A stretch of DNA of 61,506 nucleotides from Marinobacter bryozoorum (lineage in GTDB: Bacteria > Pseudomonadota > Gammaproteobacteria > Pseudomonadales > Oleiphilaceae). The stretch is from NCBI RefSeq assembly GCF_023156245.1, contig NZ_JAKZAH010000023.1:1-61506 (forward strand). Reading direction: 5' to 3'. This document shows, piece after piece, positions 8,463 to 15,840 of the stretch. Every line of letters starts with the position of its first letter. Position 1 is the first letter of the stretch. The translations under genes were made by a program, and so were the position numbers. The notes under the pieces are model-generated. The model had not been told where the DNA came from, ran no database searches, and saw only the letters and a program-made list of their open reading frames with translations.

Positions 8463-8921
8463 CCGTCGGATTCCTACCATCCCCGACTGAAAGCACTGCA
8501 CCAGCGCAACGCCTCCCGCCTGAAGGAAATCATCAGGGCTCACTGCTGGCCTGGTATTTCCTTGGTCGGAGAGGAAGCCTCCAAAGCCGCCTGGCTGGTG
8601 GCTCAGCATTCGGTGTCCGAGGCCGGGTTCATGGCGGAATGCGTTCACTTGCTGGAGGAAGCCGTTGCGAAAGACGACGCCGAGGGTTGGCATTTGGCGT
8701 TTCTTCAGGATCGGGTGCGGACGTTAGCCGGCGAGCCACAATATTACGGCACCCAGTTTGATGTTGATGAAAACGGGTGGCCAACACCGTTTCCCATCAA
8801 GGATCCCGCCTCGGTTAATGAGCGCCGTGCGCAACTTGGACTTGATTCCCTGGAGGAGCGTTTAGGACAAATGACTGAGCAGGAACGGAAGCGACGTGCC
8901 AACAGCCAGCACGCCAGTTAA
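8463..8921 (+). pseudogene. DUF6624-like gene, 3' part
   Basis: This is the rest of the gene split by the transposon: 152 codons with no stop, in frame with the 5' part once the element and one AGTTA copy are removed. It contains QHSVSEAGFM, LQDRVRTLAGEPQYYGTQF and VNERRAQLGL, segments I associate with DUF6624 proteins (function unknown; often secreted or cytosolic ~180 aa). An internal start such as GTG 8562 could yield a 119-residue C-terminal piece, but nothing suggests it is translated. Confidence 0.8.
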
Positions 8922-9011
8922 CCAAGCGCGGCACTTGGTCGCCTTCGTCTCCGTTTTGCTGCGTCGCGCTCGCCGGAACACTTTTTGCGCCTGTTCGAGG
9001 TTAGAAGCTGA

Positions 9012-9824
9012 ATGAGCGAAAGAAGATTGAGCTACATATACAGTTTCAAGTGTGGAGATGAGCTTGAGCACTTCGACAAACTACCTGGCTATGAGCAAGC
9101 CAATATCGAACGATACATTGTACAAGTAATCAGCGATTCTTTTGTTAAACCTGCAGATGAAGACTATGTGACTGCTCGGTTACTGGCAAAAAAAGGACTG
9201 CATCGCGCTTTTTTTTGGGCTGCGTGTCAAGCGCTTGAAAAATACCTCAAAGCTTTTCTTTTAATGAGGGGTGCTTCGGTTAATCGCTTCAGAGGTCATC
9301 CGATTGCCGATTTATACTCTGAAGCGTGCTCAGTAGATGCTGAGCTCTTAACCGTTGACACGAGTTTCCATTCAGCAATTAAGATTCACCAAAACGTCTC
9401 TGAGTCCATTGAAGGGTTATCTGTAGCTGAATTTATCAATGGCATTGAAATGCAGGGAAGTCCCGACAACCGCTATAACTCGTTTGGAGTTAACTTCAAC
9501 TCAGGCTATTTGTTTTCGCTTGATAGCTTTGTTTTTGGCTTGCGGCAGCGGATCGGCGTGCCCCCGATAGAAGAAACTCTCAGAAAGTTTGATCAGGATC
9601 TTGTCGAGGGATTCAACTTGTACAACCCATGGTTTGCTCCTGTGCACGTGGATCTTGCGGAAGTTCCCAATAAAGATTTCAATCTGCGCATATCTGGCTC
9701 TGTCACAACCCTGGACATTCTCACCGGTCCACATGCGCCAAATGGATCCCGATTTGTGTTGCGATGGCTCGACAAAAAAATGAAATTGCCCAGGAAAATC
9801 AGGCAGCATTTGAACAAGGGCTAA
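9012..9824 (+). CDS. HEPN domain-containing protein
   Basis: 270 residues from ATG 9012, with GAGG about 12 bases upstream. Residues about 53-100 form a HEPN-type helical segment: DEDYVTARLLAKKG, then FFWAACQALEKYLKAFLL, then a HPIADLY turn. I do not see the classical RNase motif Rx4-6H in its usual place with certainty. HEPN proteins often act as nucleotide or RNA-binding partners of a minimal nucleotidyltransferase toxin-antitoxin pair, but no such partner is adjacent. The C-terminal ~150 residues are unrecognised. The base composition is more AT-rich than the core genes, which suits acquired DNA. Confidence 0.65.
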   Translation: MSERRLSYIYSFKCGDELEHFDKLPGYEQANIERYIVQVISDSFVKPADEDYVTARLLAKKGLHRAFFWAACQALEKYLKAFLLMRGASVNRFRGHPIADLYSEACSVDAELLTVDTSFHSAIKIHQNVSESIEGLSVAEFINGIEMQGSPDNRYNSFGVNFNSGYLFSLDSFVFGLRQRIGVPPIEETLRKFDQDLVEGFNLYNPWFAPVHVDLAEVPNKDFNLRISGSVTTLDILTGPHAPNGSRFVLRWLDKKMKLPRKIRQHLNKG

Positions 9825-9906
9825 TGGGCTCACAGTGATACGCGGCTAACGAGTCAAATCATACTAACGCAGATATGAGCCAGCTCCATCAGTGGCGGGG
9901 GAATGA

Positions 9907-10317
9907 ATGGAAGTTAAGTGTATTGCGGGGTTTGCGTCAATTACTAAAGATTCTGCGGCGAGTGCGTCTTTGTATGAGGGTGCGCGAGGCTTGCCGCTAG
10001 AAAAGATGGACGATTATCGTTTCATGGATAGGTTCCCCGGAGCGCATCATTTCGGGGTATGACCCCTCTCTATGGCGGCCCAGTCTTGTTTTGGGCAGGA
10101 GGAATGGCCTGACCATGTTCCTGAGCCGACAGCTACAATTGAATTTGAGTTGGCGGACGCGGCTGCAGTGGACGCGGCATTGAAAGAAATGAAGGAAAGG
10201 GGTCAGGAATTCGTTCATGAAACCCGGACTGAACCCTGGGGGCAAACAGTCGCAAGGTTTATGAGCCCTGAGGGTGTGTTGGTTGGCCTGAGTTATGCGC
10301 CATGGCTTCATGAATAA
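9907..10317 (+). pseudogene. VOC (glyoxalase/bleomycin resistance-like) protein with in-frame TGA
   Basis: From ATG 9907 the frame reads through 51 codons to TGA at 10060-10062 and continues in the same frame to the stop at 10315-10317. The protein either side fits one VOC-family domain. The residue at the TGA lies between HHFGV and PLSMAAQSCFG, where homologues I know have Trp, so a TGG to TGA change is likely. The downstream half ends TEPWGQTVARFMSPEGVLVG and SYAPWLHE. An ATG at 10072 could give an 81-residue partial domain. As it stands the gene is broken. Confidence 0.7.
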
Positions 10318-10460
10318 GAGCTTAACCACATAGCGTTACGCCGACTGGCTTTTCAGCTGATTCTCCAAGGTTAGCCGGTTCCGCTTTGCGACAGTTTGTA
10401 CCCTTTTAGGGCCTCATTGGGGGAAGCTCAGATCGTTTACTGGGAGCTTGCCAATGATAA

Positions 10461-10596
10461 GTTACCAACTTTATTACCATGATTTTCGAGGGGTTTTGCT
10501 CTGGATCCTTCGAAAGTTACCAACTTTATTTATCTTTATGGTTGATTAATTACTGTAAAATTGAGCTTGGGAAGGCATTTTGTTACCAACTTTATT
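10461..10596. repeat. Three direct copies of GTTACCAACTTTATT
   Basis: The 15-mer occurs exactly at 10461-10475, 10516-10530 and 10582-10596, in the same orientation and 55 and 66 bases apart. The spacers are AT-rich and not similar. It lies in the 381-base stretch 10318-10698, which otherwise holds no gene I can support. The next gene start (10699) lies 102 bases after the third copy, so the repeats could bind a regulator of it. They could also be iteron-like or transposon-end debris. Confidence 0.75.
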
Positions 10597-10698
10597 CCGA
10601 TCCTACATAGGATAATTTAGGCCAGAAGATGCTTTCAGGCCCATGCTTCGCAAAGAACACAAACTCAGGGAAGTTCCCCAGACCACAAGGAGGTCACC

Positions 10699-11398
10699 AT
10701 GGCGTTCTACCATACTCAGTCCGAGGTTCGACTGGCCGTAACCCGTTTTCTTGAAGTTGCCTACAACACCGATGGCGAAGTCACTTCCAGGCTGCTGAAA
10801 TCTAAAGGCCCGGTGACTGTCGCGGTGGATCAGCACGGGAAAGCCTAGATAAGCGGAAATGCAGGCAGGTTGACCTTTAGTGTCTTTGAGACTCTGCAGG
10901 ACCTTGGCATGCAACTCCGGGTAGCGGATGTATCAATGCGTGTCGACGACGAGGGCATGATCGAAGTTACTGCCAATTTCCGCTTTTTGAGAGCGGCTAG
11001 TGTCCCGTTTGGTTAATTCGCTGATCTACTGAGCCACTGAGAGCCTTGAGAGCTAGGCGCGGTGGCGAAGGTTTGGTGGTTCCAAATCGAGTCAGCGCAA
11101 CGCGGCTATCAAGGCTCTCAGTGGCTCCCGAAGGGCGCGACGCTGGGGCCTCTGGCCGGTGTTGCCAGCCCTTGATGTGGAACCACCACACCTTCGGACT
11201 GGCGCCTTGGCCAGAGGCCCCAGCGTCACGCAGTAGATCAGCGAATTAACCAAACGGGACACTAGTGCGAGCACTCGTGGACGAATAGACGTAGAGAAGC
11301 TCATAACCTCATGCTCAGGCCTCCTTTGCCGAGCGGCGAGAGCCTTGAAAGGTGCGGGTGCAGCCAGAGATAAACAGCTGCAGGAGGCGCTCCAATGA
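10699..11398 (+). pseudogene. Small gene broken by a TAG and by an inverted-repeat insertion
   Basis: The ATG at 10699 has a near-perfect AAGGAGG at 10687-10693. The frame runs 49 codons to TAG 10846-10848 and then stays open for a further 50 codons. At 11001 a 261-bp inverted-repeat element begins. Removing it and one CTAG copy keeps the frame open to TGA 11396-11398, which overlaps the ATG of the next lipoprotein gene (ATGA). This coupling and the open frame indicate a former gene of about 144 codons. The start MAFYHTQSEVRLAVTRFLEV and the end, DKQLQEALQ, match nothing I recognise. A truncated 49-residue peptide may still be made. Confidence 0.55.
11001..11261. mobile_element. Non-coding inverted-repeat element (MITE-like), CTAG flanks
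   Basis: The ends are perfect inverted repeats: 10998-11031 pairs with 11231-11264 over 34 bases, including part of the flanking CTAG. With CTAG (10997-11000, 11262-11265) taken as target duplication, the element starts TGTCCCGTTTGG and ends with its complement. Inside are two 19-bp hairpin stems (11031-11049 with 11109-11127; 11139-11157 with 11209-11227). Their loops contain an 18-base pair of complementary segments (11067-11084 and 11178-11195, one mismatch). No coding frame is convincing. It is probably mobilised in trans by an IS with matching ends. Confidence 0.8.
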
Positions 11399-11856
11399 GG
11401 GCTCGGTTACTGCTACCTCTCACTCTGATTGCGTCAATATCGCTGGCAACTGGCTGCGCCACAGAAACAACCACGTCTGAACCTGCCTGGCAGTCATACC
11501 TGGAATTTGAGCAAGGGCTCGAAAAAGAAGGACTCTATCTGGATTTCGAGCCGTACTTTACAGCTAGCGCCTATGCCGATATTGCGGAGGCGGATGCAGA
11601 CGATCTTCCCTATGTGAAGGGGGTGCTGGCCTATCCCTGGTACTTTGATGAGATTTTTTCTCACTCGGAAAAGCCGATGCCCAAGGGTATGTGTCTGACC
11701 ATCAACGGCAGGACTGACCGTGGCGATATCGGTTCCCTTTCGATCGAGTTACTCGAGCGGAGCGGCCTGAAGATGAACGACGCCAACCTGCTGTTTGTTG
11801 ATTCCATGGATGAGCTGCCAAGCAAGGCCCACTGTCCGGAAGAGAGCCGGTTCTGA
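11395..11856 (+). CDS. Putative lipoprotein
   Basis: 153 residues. The signal peptide MRARLLLPLTLIASISLATG leads to a lipobox, LATGC, with the acylated Cys at residue 21. The mature protein is acidic and has YFTASAYADIAEADADD and a Cys pair (GMCLTI and AHCPEES) that could form a disulfide. CAGGAGG gives a strong ribosome site, and the ATG overlaps the TGA of the broken gene upstream, so the two were probably co-translated. Predicted membrane-anchored in the periplasm; function unknown. Confidence 0.75.
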   Translation: MRARLLLPLTLIASISLATGCATETTTSEPAWQSYLEFEQGLEKEGLYLDFEPYFTASAYADIAEADADDLPYVKGVLAYPWYFDEIFSHSEKPMPKGMCLTINGRTDRGDIGSLSIELLERSGLKMNDANLLFVDSMDELPSKAHCPEESRF

Positions 11857-11861
11857 ACACC

Positions 11862-11888
11862 TTGAAGCTACTGCGGTTGGCCTATATA
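11862..11888 (+). promoter_or_regulatory. Putative promoter of tRNA-Thr
   Basis: TTGAAG (11862-11867) and TATATA (11883-11888) are separated by 15 bases, and the mature tRNA would start 12 bases later. This spacing is slightly short but typical of a close upstream tRNA promoter. Confidence 0.35.
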
Positions 11889-11900
11889 CCCGTTAATGGA

Positions 11901-11976
<76 letters not shown>

Positions 11977-12001
11977 GCCGCCTGACCAGAGGGGGCAGGC
12001 G

Positions 12002-14278
12002 TTAACCGGCGGTTTCCCGCAACTCCCGCGCCGCCGCCACCATATTCTCCAGTGCCGGTATGACTTCTTCCCACTGGCGGGTTTTCAGGCCGCAGTCCGG
12101 GTTTACCCACAGGCGTTCTGCCGGCACCCGTTCCGCTGCCTTGCTCATCAGGCTGACAATCTGATCCCGGGACGGAATGTTCGGTGAATGGATGTCATAG
12201 ACTCCCGGGCCGATTTCGTTCGGGTAGCGGAACTCCTCGAATACATCCAGCAGTTCCATGGCGGAGCGGGAGGTTTCGATGGTGATGACGTCCGCGTCCA
12301 TGCGGGCGATGTCTTCAATAATGTCGTTGAACTCCGAATAGCACATATGGGTGTGGATCTGGGTAGTGTCCTTCACGCCGTTGGCGGTGATGCGGAACGC
12401 ATCGATAGCCCAGTCCAGGTAGTCCTGCCATTGTGACCGGCGCAGGGGCAGACCTTCCCGCAGGGCGGCCTCGTCGATCTGAATGATGTTGACGCCGGCG
12501 GCCTCCAGGTCCAGCACTTCCTGGCGGATGGCGAGGGCCAGCTGGAAGGCGGTGTCCCGCCGGGGCTGGTCGTCCCGCACAAAGGACCAGTTGAGGATGG
12601 TGACCGGGCCGGTAAGCATGCCTTTGAGGGGCTTGTCCGTAAGGGAGCGCGCGTAGGCAATCCACTCCACGGTCATGGGGCCTGGGCGCTGGATATCGCC
12701 GTAGAGAATCGGCGGCTTTACACAGCGGGAGCCGTAGGATTGCACCCAGCCGAAGCGGGTGAAGAGATAGCCCTCCAGCTGTTCACCGAAATACTCCACC
12801 ATGTCATTACGTTCCGCCTCGCCATGGACCAGCACATCCAGGCCCAGCTTTTCCTGTTCACGGACGGCCCGCTCGATCTCGGCCTTCATGGTGGAGACAT
12901 AGTGTTCCCGGCTGATTTCCTGCTTGCGGTACGCCAGCCGCGATTTGCGGATATCCGTGGTCTGCGGGAACGAGCCGATGGTGGTGGTGGGGTAGCGGGG
13001 CAACTTCAGATGTTCAGCCTGCTTGTCCGCCCGGATGGAGTAGGGGCTCTTGCGCTGGGCCAGTTCCGGCGTTATGGCCTGCACCTGCTGTCTGATGTCC
13101 GGATTATTGACCCGGCCTGATGCCCGCCGGCTGGCAATGGCCCGTGCGTTATCCGCCAGCGGTTCTGCTACAGCGTCGGTTCCCTCATTGAGAGCGGTTT
13201 TGAGTACCCTGAGTTCGTCCAGCTTCTGGGTAGCGAAGGCCAGCCAGTTGCGGATCTCCGGGTCCAGGTCCGTTTCCAGCGACAAATCCACTGGCACGTG
13301 GAGCAGCGAGCAGGAAGGCGCCAGCCACAGGCGATCACCGAGCTTGTCATGGACCGGCGTCAGCCATTCCAGAAGGCTGATTAGGTCCGTCTTCCAGATA
13401 TTGCGTCCGTCGATCACCCCCAGGGACAGCACCTTGTGGGGCGGTAGCCAGTCCACCACCGCTTGCACGTCCTGTTTGCCCCTTACCGCATCGATGTGCA
13501 GCCCGGCTACCGGCAGGTTGCAGGCCTGTTGCAGGTTTTCCCCCAGGGTACCGAAATAGGTGGTCAGCAGCAGTTTGCTGCGGCTGCTTTTCAGGGTGTG
13601 GTAGGCGGTTTCCAGGGCGCCTTTCCAGTCGGCATCCAGTTCGGTGACCAGGACGGGCTCATCCACCTGCACCCAGTCCACACCCAGGTCCGCCAGCTGG
13701 TCCAGCAACTGGCCGTAGACCGGTAGCAGGCGGTCCAGCAGTTGCAGACGGTCGTCGCCGTCCCGGGCCTTGCACAGCCACAGGTAGGTGACCGGGCCGA
13801 TGATCACCGGTTTGGGGGAAACGCCAGCATTGCGCGCCTCGGCAATCTGGTCCACCAGTCGCTGGTTGTTGAGGGAAAACGCTGTGTCTTTGGACACTTC
13901 CGGGACAATATAGTGGTAGTTGGTATCGAACCACTTGGTCATCTCACCGGCCGCAATGCCGCAACCGCAGTCCGCCGGTGACCGGCCCCGGGCCACGCGG
14001 AAATAGTGGTCCAACTCGCTGCCCTTCAGGCCCTGTATCCGCTCCGGCAGGTTGCCCAGGGTGAAACTCATGTCCAGTACGTGGTCGTACAGGGAAAAAT
14101 CCCCCACCGGCGTGAAATCCAGGTCGGCCTGGGTCTGCCAGTTCTGCTGCCGCAGCTGTCCGGCGGTGGTCAGCAGGTCATCTGGCGTCGTTTTCTGCTT
14201 CCAGAAATCTTCCAGTGCGAATTTCAGCTCCCGCCGGGTGCCAATGCGGGGAAACCCGAGGTTGTGTGCCTTTGCCAT
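12002..14278 (-). CDS. metE: Cobalamin-independent methionine synthase
   Basis: 758 residues from the ATG at 14276-14278 (AGGAGC ribosome site); E. coli MetE has 753. MetE transfers a methyl group from methyl-tetrahydropteroyl-triglutamate to homocysteine without B12. The N-terminal half starts with [17 protein letters not shown], the folate-side signature. Zinc ligands are present in the C-terminal half: HTHMCYSEF (His and Cys), a Glu in [14 protein letters not shown] and Cys in [14 protein letters not shown]. It is divergent from metR, its usual activator gene. No riboswitch fits in the 105-base gap, so control is probably by MetR. The 3' end is 25 bases from the tRNA. Confidence 0.97.
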   Translation of the reverse strand: MAKAHNLGFPRIGTRRELKFALEDFWKQKTTPDDLLTTAGQLRQQNWQTQADLDFTPVGDFSLYDHVLDMSFTLGNLPERIQGLKGSELDHYFRVARGRSPADCGCGIAAGEMTKWFDTNYHYIVPEVSKDTAFSLNNQRLVDQIAEARNAGVSPKPVIIGPVTYLWLCKARDGDDRLQLLDRLLPVYGQLLDQLADLGVDWVQVDEPVLVTELDADWKGALETAYHTLKSSRSKLLLTTYFGTLGENLQQACNLPVAGLHIDAVRGKQDVQAVVDWLPPHKVLSLGVIDGRNIWKTDLISLLEWLTPVHDKLGDRLWLAPSCSLLHVPVDLSLETDLDPEIRNWLAFATQKLDELRVLKTALNEGTDAVAEPLADNARAIASRRASGRVNNPDIRQQVQAITPELAQRKSPYSIRADKQAEHLKLPRYPTTTIGSFPQTTDIRKSRLAYRKQEISREHYVSTMKAEIERAVREQEKLGLDVLVHGEAERNDMVEYFGEQLEGYLFTRFGWVQSYGSRCVKPPILYGDIQRPGPMTVEWIAYARSLTDKPLKGMLTGPVTILNWSFVRDDQPRRDTAFQLALAIRQEVLDLEAAGVNIIQIDEAALREGLPLRRSQWQDYLDWAIDAFRITANGVKDTTQIHTHMCYSEFNDIIEDIARMDADVITIETSRSAMELLDVFEEFRYPNEIGPGVYDIHSPNIPSRDQIVSLMSKAAERVPAERLWVNPDCGLKTRQWEEVIPALENMVAAARELRETAG

Positions 14279-14361
14279 GGTGGTGCTCCTGTTGATCAAT
14301 AAGAGAGGGGAGCATAACCACTGACGAACATGACGAAAAATGGTTAAATGTCACCAATTAA

Positions 14362-14374
14362 TGACAAGGATTCA
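14362..14374 (+). promoter_or_regulatory. Putative MetR-binding site
   Basis: TGACAAGGATTCA fits the MetR consensus TGAA-N5-TTCA with one mismatch. It lies in the metE-metR divergent gap, where MetR (a LysR-type regulator using homocysteine as co-effector) acts in enterics. It also overlaps the only possible ribosome site of metR, so the match could be chance. Confidence 0.3.
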
Positions 14375-14383
14375 TGCATAGCC

Positions 14384-15274
14384 ATGATCGAACGAAGCCA
14401 CCTCAAAATCCTCAGGGAAATCGATCGCCAGGGGTCCCTGACCGCCGCCGCCAGGACACTGCACCTGACCCAGTCGGCCCTCAGCCACAAGATCACCCGT
14501 CTGGAGCAGTTGCTGGGTACGCCCCTGTGGCAGAAGGAGGGGCGGGGGCTCAAGCTCACCCAGGCCGGTGATTACCTGTTGCAACAGGCCAACCGCCTGC
14601 TGCCCCAGTTGGAGCGGGTGGACGAGCGCCTGTTGCAGTTTGCCCGGGGCGAACGGGGGTCGCTGAACATCGGTATGGAGTGTCACCCCTGCTATCAGTG
14701 GCTGCTGAAGGTGGTGGACCCCTTCCTGGCCCGCTGGCCGGGAGTAGATGTGGACGTCACACAGAAATTCCAGTTCGGTGGCATGGCGGCTCTGTTCAAT
14801 CATGACATTGACCTGCTGGTGACCCCGGACCCTATCGTTCGGGAAGGCATCCACTTCGAACCGGTCTTCCCCTACGAGCAGGTGCTGGTGGTCAGCCGTG
14901 ACAGCGAGCTTGCCGGGCGGGATCGGGTAACGCCGGAGCAGGTGGCCGCCCAGACCTTGTATACCTACCCGGTGGCTATTGAGCGCCTGGATATCTTCCA
15001 GCAATTCCTGTTGCCTGCCAGTTGCCTGCCCAAAAAGCACAAGGTACTGGAAGCCACCGAGATGATGCTGCAGATGGTCGCCGCCGGTCGGGGCGTGGCC
15101 ACGCTGCCACTTTGGCTCGTGGAGGAATACGCCGAGAGCCTGCCAATCACGCCAGTCAGGTTGGGTGAACAGGGCATTCACAAGCACATCCACCTGGGCG
15201 TTCGAACGGCAGACCTCGACGACCGCCACACCCGGGCGTTTATCGAAATGGCGGGTGAAACCTCGCTGGTGTGA
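14384..15274 (+). CDS. metR: LysR-type regulator MetR
   Basis: 296 residues when started at ATG 14384 so that the N-terminus (MIERSHLKILREIDRQGSL) aligns with known MetR; an upstream ATG at 14348 adds 12 residues without a ribosome site. The winged helix-turn-helix has TAAARTLHLTQSALSHKI at about residues 21-38. The rest is the type 2 periplasmic-binding fold that senses homocysteine. It faces metE divergently, the classic arrangement, and should activate metE when homocysteine builds up. Confidence 0.93.
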   Translation: MIERSHLKILREIDRQGSLTAAARTLHLTQSALSHKITRLEQLLGTPLWQKEGRGLKLTQAGDYLLQQANRLLPQLERVDERLLQFARGERGSLNIGMECHPCYQWLLKVVDPFLARWPGVDVDVTQKFQFGGMAALFNHDIDLLVTPDPIVREGIHFEPVFPYEQVLVVSRDSELAGRDRVTPEQVAAQTLYTYPVAIERLDIFQQFLLPASCLPKKHKVLEATEMMLQMVAAGRGVATLPLWLVEEYAESLPITPVRLGEQGIHKHIHLGVRTADLDDRHTRAFIEMAGETSLV

Positions 15275-15301
15275 TCCTGATCCCTCTGTCGCTCAGCATG
15301 G

Positions 15302-15330
15302 TTGTTGTCGGTGGTTTCTCTGTATATAGT
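15302..15330 (+). promoter_or_regulatory. Putative promoter of the nrdAB riboswitch transcript
   Basis: TTGTTG at 15302-15307 and TATAGT at 15325-15330 are spaced by 17 bases. Transcription would begin near 15337, just before the first conserved riboswitch bases. Confidence 0.4.
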
Positions 15331-15336
15331 GTTTAT

Positions 15337-15530
15337 GTTCTTGGCGTAATACCAGATATTGTGATTAATTGATGATCAGTCTGGTATTGGGAATCCGGTG
15401 AGAGTCCGGAACTGACGCGCAGCGGTATTGGGGAACGAACGGGCACCATGACACTGGCACACGCCGGGAAGTCGTCCGTAAGGCCGAACCGAAAGGTTCA
15501 CGCCCCTGAGTCCGAAGACCGGCCAAGGAC
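15337..15530 (+). ncRNA. Cobalamin riboswitch upstream of nrdA
   Basis: The conserved elements appear in order: the GGGAATCCGGTGAGAGTCC core at about 15389, the adjacent ACTGACGCGCAG segment, and the B12 box GAGTCCGAAGACCGGCC at 15508-15524. The arm GGCGTAATACCAG near the start and CTGGTATTGGG before the core pair to close the domain. Class Ia RNR needs no B12, and B12-responsive control of such genes occurs in bacteria that also have a B12-dependent enzyme, so adenosylcobalamin probably turns nrdAB off. The expression platform is not clear; a 196-bp palindromic repeat lies between it and nrdA. Confidence 0.92.
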
Positions 15531-15582
15531 AGAGTGCTGTGCCTTCGCGTTTTAAAGGCGAGCGGACGGGTTCCAGTTTTTT

Positions 15583-15778
15583 GCCACGGAATCCACGGAA
15601 GAACACGGAAAAAAGCAAAAGACCAAGACGTTATTGGGCCACGAAATCCACGAAAGAACACGAAATTGAAAAAACCAGACCTGTCTGTTCAGTAATCGTT
15701 TTTTCGTGTTCTTTCGTGGGTTTAGTGGCTAAAAAATCTTTTCATCTTTTTTCCGTGTTCTTCCGTGGATTCCGTGGC
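15583..15778. repeat. Nested palindromic repeat, copy 1 (nrdA leader)
   Basis: The outer arms are perfect inverted repeats of 33 bases: GCCACGGAATCCACGGAAGA at 15583 onward pairs with the segment ending at 15778. Inner arms (15638 onward, with the segment ending 15729) are a related sequence built from CCACGAAATCCACGAAAG and are nearly complementary. The unit CCACGGAA or CCACGAAA recurs several times in both arms. It lies wholly in the transcribed leader between the riboswitch and the nrdA start, so the RNA would form one long hairpin. It has a close relative at 18607-18803. Confidence 0.85.
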
Positions 15779-15840
15779 TGACCAGCCCCTCCTGCAACGC
15801 GAAGCCAGTAACCCCCAACGCGTTGTAAAGGAGAGCACCC

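Noticed and set aside
8916..9010. attC-like stretch between the DUF6624 fragment and the HEPN gene (TTAACC...GGTTAGA arms)
   Set aside because: The outer pairs match, but the R box ends GTTAGAA rather than GTTRRRY and the inner arms pair poorly. No integrase and no repeated attC are seen, so I do not call an integron.
10318..10375. Second TAACC...GGTTA arm pair after the VOC pseudogene
   Set aside because: Too short and without the L' and L'' arms; chance pairing is likely.
11046..11304. Short frames within the inverted-repeat element
   Set aside because: They follow the self-complementary arms and appear on both strands, so they are by-products of the repeat.
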